64,000 nt of DNA. Origin: Rhodococcus wratislaviensis (GTDB lineage Bacteria; Actinomycetota; Actinomycetes; Mycobacteriales; Mycobacteriaceae). The translations under genes and the position numbers were made by a program. The first letter of the stretch is position 1, and every line of letters starts with the position of its first letter. Below, piece after piece: positions 34,754-43,280 of this stretch. The notes beneath the pieces were generated by a model. The model worked only from the letters and a program-made list of their open reading frames with translations, was not told the DNA's origin and did no database searches. The stretch lies in the NCBI RefSeq assembly GCF_900455735.1, contig NZ_UAUI01000003.1:62001-126000 (forward strand), written 5' to 3'.

Positions 34754-35793
34754 TAGAACGTCGGCGGCACGGCGCCGTCCTCGCCCGTGAAGTCCACGGA
34801 CGAGTACTCGCGCAGCTTCTCGAGACGGTGGTACGCGTCGATCATGCGGACGGTGCCCGACTTCGACCGCATCACGATCGACTGGGTCGAGGCGCCGCCA
34901 CCGTAGTAGCGGACACCGCGGAGCAGGTCGCCGTCCGTGACACCGGTGGCGCAGAAGAAGACGTTCTCACCGGACACGAGATCTTCGGTGGTGAGCACGC
35001 GGTCCAGGTCGTGGCCTGCGTCGATGGCCTTCTGGCGCTCGGCGTCGTCGGTCGGGGCCAGCCGGCCCTGCAACGATCCACCCATACAGCGCATGGCCGC
35101 GGCGGCGATGATGCCCTCGGGCGTGCCACCGGTGCCGAGCAGGATGTCGGTGCCCGACTCCGGACGCGCGGCGGCGATCGCACCCGCGACGTCGCCGTCG
35201 GAGATGAGACGGATCCGGGCGCCGGTGTCCCGGACCTCTTCGATCAGCCGGGCGTGCCGGGGACGGTCGAGGATGCAGACCGTCACGTCGGAGGGGGACG
35301 CCTTGCGGACCTTCGCGACGCGCTTGATGTTCTCGGCGACGGGCGCTGTGATGTCGATGACATCGGCGGCGTCGGGGCCGACGGCGATCTTCTCCATGTA
35401 GAACACGGCGGACGGGTCGAACATTGCGCCGCGCTCGGCGACCGCGAGGACGGAGATGGCGTTCGGCATGCCCTTGGACATCAGAGTGGTGCCGTCGACC
35501 GGATCGACGGCGAAGTCGCAGTCGGGTCCGTCGCCGTTGCCGACCTCTTCGCCGTTGAACAGCATCGGGGCTTCGTCCTTCTCGCCCTCGCCGATGACCA
35601 CGACGCCGCGCATCGAGACCGAGCTCACGAGCTGGCGCATGGCGTCGACGGCGGCGCCGTCGCCACCCTCCTTGTCGCCGCGGCCGACCCAGCGACCGGC
35701 AGCCATCGCACCAGCCTCGGTGACTCGGACCAATTCCAGAGCAAGATTTCGGTCCGGGGCCTCGCGGCGACTCGAAGTGGTGCTAGCCGTCAT
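34753..35793 (-). CDS. glpX: Fructose-1,6-bisphosphatase, class II (GlpX)
   Basis: 346 residues. It dephosphorylates fructose 1,6-bisphosphate in gluconeogenesis and needs a divalent metal. Metal-binding motifs include [19 protein letters not shown] and [12 protein letters not shown]. The sugar-binding loop is LGTGGTPEG. The N-terminal extension [20 protein letters not shown] matches the mycobacterial enzyme. AGGAGG lies 8 bases before the ATG. It is divergent from the DUF4245 gene. This would be the main route for gluconeogenic growth on fatty acids, if no other FBPase exists. Confidence 0.95.
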   Translation of the reverse strand: MTASTTSSRREAPDRNLALELVRVTEAGAMAAGRWVGRGDKEGGDGAAVDAMRQLVSSVSMRGVVVIGEGEKDEAPMLFNGEEVGNGDGPDCDFAVDPVDGTTLMSKGMPNAISVLAVAERGAMFDPSAVFYMEKIAVGPDAADVIDITAPVAENIKRVAKVRKASPSDVTVCILDRPRHARLIEEVRDTGARIRLISDGDVAGAIAAARPESGTDILLGTGGTPEGIIAAAAMRCMGGSLQGRLAPTDDAERQKAIDAGHDLDRVLTTEDLVSGENVFFCATGVTDGDLLRGVRYYGGGASTQSIVMRSKSGTVRMIDAYHRLEKLREYSSVDFTGEDGAVPPTF

Positions 35794-35982
35794 GGGCAGT
35801 GCCTCCTGGTGCAGTCACGGTCGACGTTGTACGTCGACGCTGTGTCGGTGGCCGTCGGCCGCCGAGTGTCGGGTGGATCTCGCTGCTGATTCTCCCAGAA
35901 AGAAGTGTGACGTGCGCTGCTGGGGCGCGAATCACGGGACCGAGAATCGTTGTTCCGGGACCGACCCTGGATACTGGTGGGC

Positions 35983-36552
35983 GTGGCATCTGATAAACCC
36001 CGCATCCTGCACAACAACCGCGACATGGTGTGGTCGCTCGTACCCCTTGTCCTGTTCTGCGTACTGATCGCGGGTATCGCCAGCCAGTGCACGTTCAGCC
36101 CGGGCGGGCCCACCAGTGGCCCGATCCCCAGCTTCGACGTCGACGCGGCGCTGAAGTACGACGCGCAGGACCTTCCGTTCCCGGTACGCAAACCGGAGAC
36201 GCCGGAGGGCTGGACGCCCAACTCGGGCAGCCGCAGCATCGTCAGCGGCGACGGCGGCGGCGATTCGAGCACCGTCGGATTCATCACCGAAGCCGGCCGC
36301 TACATCCAGCTGACGCAGAGCAATGCCGCCGAGACGGTGCTGGTGCCGTTCGTCGCGGGTGGTCCGCGTACCGCGACGGGAACCGAGGACGTCGCAGGTC
36401 ACAGCTGGATCGTGTACGGCGGGGAGGGTGTCGAGCCGATCTGGGTCTCCGACTTCGGCGACGTCCGGCTCCTCGTGACGGGCAGCGCGTCACCCGAGGC
36501 CTTCGAGCAGCTCACCACCGCCGCGGCCGACGCCCCGATCCTCGCCGCCTGA
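35983..36552 (+). CDS. DUF4245 membrane-anchored protein
   Basis: 189 residues from the GTG at 35983. The N terminus VASDKPRILHNNRDMVWSLV leads into a membrane helix (LVPLVLFCVLIAGIAS). The outside part carries LPFPVRKPETPEGWTPNSGS and VAGHSWIVYGG, typical of DUF4245, an actinobacterial family of unknown role. It lies between glpX and xseB as does Rv1100. The ribosome binding site is weak. The start could be one of several upstream codons; this one gives the usual NRDMVWSL N terminus. Confidence 0.75.
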   Translation: MASDKPRILHNNRDMVWSLVPLVLFCVLIAGIASQCTFSPGGPTSGPIPSFDVDAALKYDAQDLPFPVRKPETPEGWTPNSGSRSIVSGDGGGDSSTVGFITEAGRYIQLTQSNAAETVLVPFVAGGPRTATGTEDVAGHSWIVYGGEGVEPIWVSDFGDVRLLVTGSASPEAFEQLTTAAADAPILAA

Positions 36553-36566
36553 CGACCGGGGGAGTG

Positions 36567-36797
36567 TCAGCCCTCGTCCTCGGCGTGGGCGAGCGCCGTC
36601 TCGACGCGCTTGCGCGCCCCGGCGAGGTGCTCCTCGCAGCGTTTGGCCAGGGCTTCGCCCCGCTCCCACAGTGCGAGTGACGCGTCGAGGTCGAGGCCGC
36701 CCTGTTCGAGCACCTTGACCACGTCGACGAGTTCGTCGCGCGCCGCCTCGTAGCCGAGCTCGGCGATGTCGGTGTCGTTTCCGGTGGGATTGCTCAT
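36567..36797 (-). CDS. xseB: Exodeoxyribonuclease VII small subunit
   Basis: 76 residues, the normal size. Helical hairpin protein with the conserved [40 protein letters not shown] and a C-terminal charged helix. Several XseB copies bind one XseA to form the single-strand-specific exonuclease VII used in mismatch repair. It begins three bases after the xseA stop codon on the same strand, so the two are co-translated. Confidence 0.94.
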   Translation of the reverse strand: MSNPTGNDTDIAELGYEAARDELVDVVKVLEQGGLDLDASLALWERGEALAKRCEEHLAGARKRVETALAHAEDEG

Positions 36798-36800
36798 GTC

Positions 36801-38057
36801 CTACTTGTCCTTTCCCATCACCGCGGCACGGATTGCGCCGTCGGCGACTCGAACGCGAATCTGGGTTCCCGGTGGGGCGTCGTCGACCGAACGCAGTACC
36901 TCGGGATCGCCGTCGGACACGATCCGCTGAACCACGGAGTAGCCGCGGGCGAGGGTCGCGGCCGGCCCGAGGGTCGTCAGCCGTGCACGCAGGTGCTCGA
37001 TCGTGGTGCTCTCCGCGGCGATCGCCCGGCTGACGTCGCGTCGCCCGGCCTCCCGCAGTCGCTCGACCTCGTCCGACCGGTGGTCGAGTGCGCGCAGTGG
37101 GTCGGCGAGCACCGGCCGGCTCCGCAGCTGGGAGATCAGGTGCGACTCGCGCTGCACCCAGTTGCGCAGCGCAGCGGCGCTCCGCGACCGCAGTTCGCCG
37201 ACGAGTGCCTGCTCGGCGACGGCATCCGGTACGACCCGCTTGGCGGCGTCCGTCGGTGTCGCGGCGCGCAGGTCGGCGACGTGATCGCTGAGCGGACTGT
37301 CCGGTTCGTGGCCGATGGCGCTGACCACCGGAGTTCGGCAGGCGACGATCGCGCGGCACAGCGTCTCGTCGGAGAACGGCAGCAGATCCTCCACACTGCC
37401 GCCGCCGCGCGCGAGGATGATCACGTCGACGTGCGGGTCGGCGTCCAGTTCCTTCAACGCGTCGAGGATCTGCGGAACGGCGGTCGCGCCCTGCACCGGG
37501 GTGTTGCGCACCTCGAAGCGCACGGCGGGCCAGCGGCGCTGCGCCACGCTGAGGACGTCGTGCTCGGCGGCGCTGGCGCGGCCGGTGATCAGGCCGATGG
37601 TGCCGGGCAGGAACGGCAGCGGACGCTTCAGCCGGGGGTCGAACAAGCCCTCCGCGGCCAGCAGCGCGCGCAACCGCTCGATCCGGGCGAGGAGTTCACC
37701 GATCCCGATCGCGCGGATCTCCGTCACGCGCAGCGAGACCGAACCTCGTCCGGTGTAGAACGACAACTTGCCGAACATCACCACCCGGCTGCCCTCGGTG
37801 AGCGGGACGGGGGAGTTCTGCAGCAGCTGCGGGGAGCAGGTCACCGACAACGACATGTCGACGGACGGATCCCGCAGCACCAGAAACGCGGTCCGGGTTC
37901 CCGGACGCGCGTTGATCTGGGTGATCTGTCCCTCGACCCAGACACTCCCGAGCCGGTCGATCCACTGTGCGACCTTGGCCGACACGGTGCGGACCGGCCA
38001 GGGCTGCTCGGCGGTGCTGGGTCCGGTACTGGCTGCGCGGGGCTGTGCGGAGGTCAC
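36801..38057 (-). CDS. xseA: Exodeoxyribonuclease VII large subunit
   Basis: 418 residues. The N-terminal OB-fold binds single-stranded DNA ([17 protein letters not shown]). The catalytic domain holds the conserved FFxRGGGS-like [37 protein letters not shown] and TPTDAAK. A coiled-coil region follows, then the ARGYSVVQR end. It degrades single-stranded DNA from both ends. The GTG start overlaps the stop of the upstream lipid-droplet-type gene (GTGA). Order and coupling match Rv1109c-xseA-xseB. Confidence 0.94.
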   Translation of the reverse strand: MTSAQPRAASTGPSTAEQPWPVRTVSAKVAQWIDRLGSVWVEGQITQINARPGTRTAFLVLRDPSVDMSLSVTCSPQLLQNSPVPLTEGSRVVMFGKLSFYTGRGSVSLRVTEIRAIGIGELLARIERLRALLAAEGLFDPRLKRPLPFLPGTIGLITGRASAAEHDVLSVAQRRWPAVRFEVRNTPVQGATAVPQILDALKELDADPHVDVIILARGGGSVEDLLPFSDETLCRAIVACRTPVVSAIGHEPDSPLSDHVADLRAATPTDAAKRVVPDAVAEQALVGELRSRSAAALRNWVQRESHLISQLRSRPVLADPLRALDHRSDEVERLREAGRRDVSRAIAAESTTIEHLRARLTTLGPAATLARGYSVVQRIVSDGDPEVLRSVDDAPPGTQIRVRVADGAIRAAVMGKDK

Positions 38058-38689
38058 TTGGCCTTGGCGGAGGTGATGCGGTTGGTCAGCATGGTCTGGA
38101 ACGGCGCGCGTGCCAGGGTCGCGTTCTCGTAGTCCAGCAGCGTCGTGAGGTCCTCGACGGACAGGCTGCGCAGGCGCGCCCGCAGCTGGGCGAGCGTCAG
38201 CGTGCCGTAGTCGAGCACGACGGCGATCTCGGGTTCGGCAACCGTCGGCGCGGAGGTCGCGGCCTTCTTGCCCGCGGGCTTCGCGGGGGCGGCGCCGTTG
38301 GTTGCGGCCACGGGAGCAGCCTTCGGAGTCGAGACCTTCTCGGGAGCGCTCTCGTCCTGCGGACTCAGCGAGTACAGGGCGAACCGGCCCGGTCCGGCGG
38401 GCCGCTCGTCGGTCGCGCCGTCGGCGCCGGGCGCCGGGTCGGTGTCCTCGTCGAAGACGGCCCAGGCCGGCTGCTCGTCGTCGTGGGTCCAGTGGATCAG
38501 TGCGAAAGCCTGGTCGCCCTTGATGGCCAGCGCCGTCATGGACTGCTGAACACGCATCGTGGTCTGCAGTACCTGACTGACCGCGGTCATGGGCAGGGTC
38601 GCCGCGGTGGTCGGCAGTCTCCTGGCCTCTTCGACGGCCGTCACGGCGATTCCAGCGGCGACACGCGCCACGAACGGGGGACGAATCAT
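38054..38689 (-). CDS. Lipid droplet-associated type protein (Rv1109c-like)
   Basis: 211 residues from the ATG at 38689 ([20 protein letters not shown]). An N-terminal amphipathic to hydrophobic stretch (about 5-75, ending [16 protein letters not shown]) could lie on a lipid surface. A Pro/Ala-rich linker and a C-terminal globular piece follow, [20 protein letters not shown] and [13 protein letters not shown]. The family is carried next to xseAB across mycolate bacteria and, from memory, is annotated as lipid-droplet associated. The role in triacylglycerol storage is inferred. Its stop overlaps the xseA start. Confidence 0.72.
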   Translation of the reverse strand: MIRPPFVARVAAGIAVTAVEEARRLPTTAATLPMTAVSQVLQTTMRVQQSMTALAIKGDQAFALIHWTHDDEQPAWAVFDEDTDPAPGADGATDERPAGPGRFALYSLSPQDESAPEKVSTPKAAPVAATNGAAPAKPAGKKAATSAPTVAEPEIAVVLDYGTLTLAQLRARLRSLSVEDLTTLLDYENATLARAPFQTMLTNRITSAKAK

Positions 38690-38819
38690 TCCCACAGCCT
38701 GCCTGACAACGGCATGTTTGGGTAGCCGACGTGCCCACAGCGTCGACGACTTCGGTGCGACGATGCGCACACTACCCGGCCGAGGCCCCGCGAAAGTGTC
38801 GTCCGTCCGGGGTGACCCG

Positions 38820-38825
38820 TAGTCT
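38820..38825 (+). promoter_or_regulatory. -10 element of a leaderless ispH promoter
   Basis: TAGTCT ends six bases before the ispH ATG with no ribosome binding site between, so the transcript should start at or next to the A of the start codon. Confidence 0.6.
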
Positions 38826-38831
38826 GGAACC

Positions 38832-39842
38832 ATGTCTTCGGCTGTTCCACTCAATGTGGGTATCACACGTTCTGCAGATTCGGGAGCGTCGCGCGCCGAC
38901 GGCGAGAAGCGCGTACTGCTCGCGGAGCCCCGCGGCTACTGCGCCGGCGTGGACCGCGCCGTCGAGACGGTGGAGAAGGCGCTCGAGAAGCACGGCGCCC
39001 CGATCTACGTGCGCAAGGAGATCGTCCACAACCGGCACGTCGTCGAGACGCTCACCGATCAGGGTGTCGTCTTCGTCGACGAGACCGACGAGGTTCCGGA
39101 GGGTGCGCTGCTGGTGTTCTCCGCCCACGGCGTGTCTCCCGCGGTCCACGAATCGGCCGCGGCGCGCAACCTGCGCACCATCGACGCCACGTGCCCGCTG
39201 GTCACGAAGGTCCACCAGGAAGCCAAGCGCTTCGCCCGCGACGACTTCGACATCCTCCTGATCGGCCACGAGGGCCACGAGGAAGTGGAGGGCACAGCCG
39301 GCGAGGCGCCCGATCACGTGCAGCTGGTCGACGGACCCGACTCCGTCGACGCCGTGACGGTCCGCGACGAATCGAAGGTCATCTGGTTGTCGCAGACCAC
39401 GTTGAGCGTCGACGAGACGATGCAGACGGTCGCCCGGCTGCGGGAGCGTTTCCCGAATCTGCAGGACCCGCCGAGCGACGACATCTGCTACGCCACCCAG
39501 AACCGTCAGGTCGCGGTCAAGGCGATGGCGCCCGAATGCGACCTCGTCATCGTCGTCGGATCCCGCAATTCCTCGAACTCCGTTCGACTCGTCGAGGTCG
39601 CACTGAATGCGGGCGCGAAGGCGTCGTACCTGGTCGATTACGCACGCGAAGTCGATCCGGCCTGGCTCGACGGGGTCCGGACGGTCGGGATCACCTCCGG
39701 AGCGTCGGTGCCGGAGATTTTGGTGCGCGGTGTGATCGATCTGCTCGACGAGCACGGATTCCACGACGTCCAGCCGGTCACCACGGCCAACGAGACGCTG
39801 GTCTTCGCACTGCCGCGCGAGCTTCGCGCCGCGCGGCACTGA
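38832..39842 (+). CDS. ispH: 4-hydroxy-3-methylbut-2-enyl diphosphate reductase
   Basis: 336 residues; last step of the methylerythritol phosphate pathway, reducing HMBPP to IPP and DMAPP with an iron-sulfur cluster. The three cluster cysteines are in [23 protein letters not shown] and the later [16 protein letters not shown] block. The His residues in HNRHVV and SAHGVSP and the Glu of [10 protein letters not shown] are present. It supplies precursors for the Z-prenyl synthase at 23.9 kb. It is divergent from the lipid-droplet-type gene and probably leaderless. Confidence 0.95.
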   Translation: MSSAVPLNVGITRSADSGASRADGEKRVLLAEPRGYCAGVDRAVETVEKALEKHGAPIYVRKEIVHNRHVVETLTDQGVVFVDETDEVPEGALLVFSAHGVSPAVHESAAARNLRTIDATCPLVTKVHQEAKRFARDDFDILLIGHEGHEEVEGTAGEAPDHVQLVDGPDSVDAVTVRDESKVIWLSQTTLSVDETMQTVARLRERFPNLQDPPSDDICYATQNRQVAVKAMAPECDLVIVVGSRNSSNSVRLVEVALNAGAKASYLVDYAREVDPAWLDGVRTVGITSGASVPEILVRGVIDLLDEHGFHDVQPVTTANETLVFALPRELRAARH

Positions 39843-39870
39843 TCGGACCGCTACCGGCGCTGACCCTGCT

Positions 39871-40737
39871 CTAGCGGGGCTGCTCCGTCTCGAACGGCGG
39901 CTCGTACCGGTCGCGGTAGCGCACCTGCGGAATGGGGTGGGCAGGCACGTCGGGGTTGGGCCGGGGTCGCGGCGTCGTCCGCGGGGGGACCGAACGCGGC
40001 GCCTGAGTGGTGCGTGGAGGTGCCGAGCGGGGTGCCTGCGCCGCCCGGTCGACCATCGGTGGTGGGGGCGTGGTGCGTCCGCCCGACGAGGACGAGCGGC
40101 GCGGCGGTGGGGTGGCAGCCCGACGCACCGAGCGAGGGTGATCCCGTGCAGCGTCCCTGTCACGCGCCCGTGCACTGTCCTTCTCACGCGCCCGACGCGG
40201 CGGTGGAGTCTCCTCCGACCCCTCGGCTGCGCGCCGAGGGCGGGCGGCGCGTGGCGTCCGCTGCGCGCGTCGGCGCTCGGACGTGCGGGCGGGACCGGTC
40301 TTGCGTTGCTGCAGCAGGAAGAGGCGGAGTCCGCCGATCAGCAGGGTCACCACGGTGGCGGCGAGCATCACCGGAAATCGGTTGACCAGCGGATACGCGA
40401 CGTTGATCGCCAGGTCTTTCAGTGCGGTGCTGTTCTCCTCCGCGATCAGGCTCTGTCCGAGCGGCACCGCGACGAACAGGATCAGCGGTGGCTGGACGAT
40501 CGCGGTGAACAGCGCCCGATTGCCGGCAGCGGCCACTGCGAGGACACAGCCGAGGAAATAGAACGTGGAGAACGCAGCCGTGAGTTCGGTGCCACGAGCC
40601 GCATCGACAGCGAATCCGACAAAGGTGACTCCGACGGCCAGGAGAATGACACCCCACCAGGGGAGACCGGGGACCGTAGGGACAATCGACCGCCTGTCGA
40701 GCGGCACCCCAGAGCGAGCACGTTGGGTTGCAGACAC
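39871..40737 (-). CDS. DUF6542 membrane protein with basic tail (Rv1111c-like)
   Basis: 288 residues. Four membrane helices in the first about 130 residues (GVILLAVGVTFVGFAVDAA, FYFLGCVLAVAAAG, LILFVAVPLG, VMLAATVVTLLIGGLRLFLL), then a long Arg/Pro-rich cytosolic tail of low complexity (RRAQRTPRAARPRRAAEGS). Size and design match the Rv1111c neighbour of ispH. Function unknown. TACTGT on its strand (40744-40749) ends six bases before the GTG start, again a leaderless layout. Confidence 0.75.
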   Translation of the reverse strand: MSATQRARSGVPLDRRSIVPTVPGLPWWGVILLAVGVTFVGFAVDAARGTELTAAFSTFYFLGCVLAVAAAGNRALFTAIVQPPLILFVAVPLGQSLIAEENSTALKDLAINVAYPLVNRFPVMLAATVVTLLIGGLRLFLLQQRKTGPARTSERRRAQRTPRAARPRRAAEGSEETPPPRRAREKDSARARDRDAARDHPRSVRRAATPPPRRSSSSGGRTTPPPPMVDRAAQAPRSAPPRTTQAPRSVPPRTTPRPRPNPDVPAHPIPQVRYRDRYEPPFETEQPR

Positions 40738-40743
40738 ACAACG

Positions 40744-40749
40744 ACAGTA
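40744..40749 (-). promoter_or_regulatory. -10 element of a leaderless DUF6542 promoter
   Basis: TACTGT on the minus strand is followed by six bases and then the GTG start codon, with no ribosome binding site. Confidence 0.45.
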
Positions 40750-40760
40750 GCGGCAACTTG

Positions 40761-41933
40761 TTAACTAGCCTCGTTGGCGTGACCGGTAGAGCCTGAGAGA
40801 TCCTCGAGATTTGTGCGTCGCGGCCACGAATCGACGGCGCTGACCTCGGTGACGTCGCCGTCGAACACGTCGAGGTCGTGAAGCTTGCGGGCGGTGACTG
40901 TGACCCGGGACTCCATCGACGCGACGGTGAGATTGAACGAGTCGACCGCCTTGCCGAGTTGTGAGCCGAGCCGGTCGAGGTGCGCGCCGACCGTGCCGAG
41001 CCGCGAATACAGCTCCCGGCCGAGCTGGTGGATCTTCGCGGCGTCCTGAGACAGCGCCTCCTGACGCCAGGTGTGCGCGATGGTCCGCAGCAACGCGATG
41101 AGGGTGGTGGGGGTGGCGAGGATCACGTTCCGCGAGAACGCGTGCTCGAGCAGTCCGGAGTCGGCGGTCAGCGCCGCGTCCAGGAACGGATCACCGGGCA
41201 CGAACAGCACCACGAACTCCGGCGTCGGGTCGAACGACTCCCAGTACGTCTTGTCGGCCAACTGGTCGACGTGCGTGCGCAGCTGCCGGGCGTGCCGGGA
41301 GAGGTACTGTTCGCGGGCCGCCGGATCTTCGGTCTGCGCGGCGTCCAGGTACGCCGCGAACGGGACCTTGGCGTCGACCACGATCTGCTTGCCGCCCGCG
41401 AGGTACACGAGCAGATCCGGACGGACACCCTCCTTCGACACCTGGGTGTCGAAGTCGCAGTGCCGGACCATCCCGGCCAGTTCGACCACCCGCTCGAGCT
41501 GGATTTCGCCCCACCGGCCCCGGATCTGCGGCGCCCGCAGCGCCGTGACGAGCCTGTTCGTCTGCGTGGACAGCATCTGTGACGTGCGGTGCATGCCCTC
41601 GACCTGCTCACTGAGCCCGGCGTATGCGTGAACCCGGTTGCGTTCGACGTGGTCCACCTGATCCGCCAGGGCGCCCACGGCCTCGTGTAGCGGTCCGACA
41701 AGTCGCGAGATCTGCTCGCCGATCGCACCCGAGTGGCGGCGCGCGGAATCCTCGCTGACCGCGCCGAGCGACTGCCGCAGCAGGGCCTCGTTCTCGCGCA
41801 GCGCGGCGAGCTGTGCCTCCGCTCGCGCCGCCCGATCGCCACTCCGCGCCGCGTGCAGCAGCCACCCGAGGGCGGTGCCCGCGGCCAGCGCCAGAAGCAT
41901 TCCGAGTGCAGCGAGTGCATTCATGTGGCTCAT
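40761..41933 (-). CDS. rmuC: DNA recombination protein RmuC
   Basis: 390 residues from the ATG at 41933. One N-terminal membrane helix (LAALGMLLALAAGTALGWLL), a coiled coil, then the conserved nuclease-like RmuC domain: RGRWGEIQLERVVELAGM, RPDLLVYLAGGKQIVVDAK, FVPGDPFLDAAL and TLIALLRTIAHTWRQE. RmuC limits inversions between short repeats; it lies at the membrane. The frame stays open further upstream through the tandem hairpin repeats, but no start there has a ribosome binding site. Codon 4 (41924) is an alternative. It is divergent from sbcD. Confidence 0.88.
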   Translation of the reverse strand: MSHMNALAALGMLLALAAGTALGWLLHAARSGDRAARAEAQLAALRENEALLRQSLGAVSEDSARRHSGAIGEQISRLVGPLHEAVGALADQVDHVERNRVHAYAGLSEQVEGMHRTSQMLSTQTNRLVTALRAPQIRGRWGEIQLERVVELAGMVRHCDFDTQVSKEGVRPDLLVYLAGGKQIVVDAKVPFAAYLDAAQTEDPAAREQYLSRHARQLRTHVDQLADKTYWESFDPTPEFVVLFVPGDPFLDAALTADSGLLEHAFSRNVILATPTTLIALLRTIAHTWRQEALSQDAAKIHQLGRELYSRLGTVGAHLDRLGSQLGKAVDSFNLTVASMESRVTVTARKLHDLDVFDGDVTEVSAVDSWPRRTNLEDLSGSTGHANEAS

Positions 41934-41950
41934 GGTGCACCGACCCACCG

Positions 41951-42020
41951 ACATGTGGGGCACCGCCCCAGCGAACATGTGGGGCACCGCCCCAGCGACA
42001 TGTGGGGCACCGCCCCAGCG
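41951..42020. repeat. Three tandem hairpin repeats between rmuC and sbcD
   Basis: Units of 24, 24 or 23 bases start at 41951, 41975 and 41998. Each contains ACATG followed by the perfect hairpin TGGGGC-ACC-GCCCCA and then GCGA. A decayed start of a fourth unit (ACACGT) follows at 42021, and a weaker relative precedes at about 41923. They fill the divergent promoter region. Confidence 0.9.
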
Positions 42021-42095
42021 ACACGTCGAATCGCTCGGACGCCACGCGGCCGAGGTGTTCGAGGTTGTCGGCACGGTGCTCTACGGTCTCGGGAC

Positions 42096-43280
42096 ATGAG
42101 GATCCTGCACACTTCTGACTGGCACATCGGACGCACGTTCCACGGGGTGGACCTGCTCACCGACCAGGCCGATGTGCTCGAGGCGATCGCCGCCCTCGTC
42201 GCCGATCACGGCGTGGACGTCGTCGTCGTTCCCGGAGACGTCTACGACCGGTCGATCCCCAGCGCGGACGCCGTCACCGTGTGCAACCGCGGATTCGAAG
42301 CCATCCGGAACGCAGGCGCGGTCATCGTCGCCACGTCCGGCAACCACGACTCCGCCGCGCGGCTCGGGGCGGGTGCCGCGTTCTCCCGTGCCGGCGGGCT
42401 GCACCTCATGACGACGGTCGCCGGGATCGGCTCGCCTGTCGTGCTCGAGGACGAGCACGGTCCCGTCGCGTTCTACGGCATCCCCTATCTCGAGCCCGAG
42501 ATCACCCGTGCGCAACTGGACGTACCGACCGCTCGGTCGCACGCCGAGATCCTCGACGCAGCGATGGACCGTGTCCGCACCGACCTCGACGCGCGGAACG
42601 ACACCGGTCCGCGCACCAGGTCCGTTGTGCTGGCCCACGCGTTCGTCGTGGGCGCCGAGGCGACCGGGTCGGAGAGATCCATCTCCGTCGGTGGCGTCGA
42701 GACGGTGTCGGCCTCGGCGTTCGGCGGGGTCGACTACGTCGCGCTCGGCCACCTCCACTCGCCGCAGACTCTCGCCGAGAACATCCGGTACTCGGGCTCG
42801 CCGCTGCCGTACTCGTTCGGTGAGCGCACCCACAGCAAGGCGGTCTACCTGGTGGATCTCGACGCCGACGGACTGCGTGCCGTCGACCGGGTCGACTTAC
42901 CGGTGGTCCGCGGTCTCCGGCAACTGACGGGGACGGTGCAGGAGTTGCTCGAGGACGACAGTTTCCGCGACGCCGAGGACTGCTACGTGTCGGCGGTGCT
43001 CACCGACACGGAACGTCCGGTCGACGCCATGCGCTCACTTCAGACGCGATTCCCGTTCGCCGTTCACCTCGAGTGGCAACGCCCCGACGGCAGCGACGAT
43101 CTGCGCTACCGCGACAAGGTGCACGGTCGCAGCGATCTGCAGATCACGCGCAGCTTCATCACCGACGTGCGCAGCGAACCGTCGACCGGCGAGATCCGGC
43201 TGGTGGAAGCTGCACTCGGCTTCGCCGACCGGGCCGGCGAGGACACCGCCGAGGTCGTCGCGCTGGAACAGACGGCATGA
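42096..43280 (+). CDS. sbcD: Exonuclease SbcD (Mre11 family)
   Basis: 394 residues. Metallophosphatase nuclease subunit of SbcCD. The manganese-binding motifs are in order: TSDWHIGRTFHG at the N terminus, VPGDVYDRSIPS, SGNHDSAARLG, LAHAFV and VALGHLHSPQ. With SbcC it cuts hairpins, palindromes and protein-blocked DNA ends. The stop codon overlaps the sbcC start (ATGA). TACGGT at 42082-42087 ends eight bases before the ATG, with no ribosome binding site, so a leaderless start is likely. Confidence 0.94.
   Translation: MRILHTSDWHIGRTFHGVDLLTDQADVLEAIAALVADHGVDVVVVPGDVYDRSIPSADAVTVCNRGFEAIRNAGAVIVATSGNHDSAARLGAGAAFSRAGGLHLMTTVAGIGSPVVLEDEHGPVAFYGIPYLEPEITRAQLDVPTARSHAEILDAAMDRVRTDLDARNDTGPRTRSVVLAHAFVVGAEATGSERSISVGGVETVSASAFGGVDYVALGHLHSPQTLAENIRYSGSPLPYSFGERTHSKAVYLVDLDADGLRAVDRVDLPVVRGLRQLTGTVQELLEDDSFRDAEDCYVSAVLTDTERPVDAMRSLQTRFPFAVHLEWQRPDGSDDLRYRDKVHGRSDLQITRSFITDVRSEPSTGEIRLVEAALGFADRAGEDTAEVVALEQTA

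Noticed and set aside
41951..42020. Possible CRISPR array
   Set aside because: Units are contiguous with no spacers and there are no cas genes.
41934..42074. N-terminal extension of RmuC through the tandem repeats
   Set aside because: The frame is open but would put repeated AGAVPHM-like text before a good membrane anchor, with no ribosome binding site upstream.
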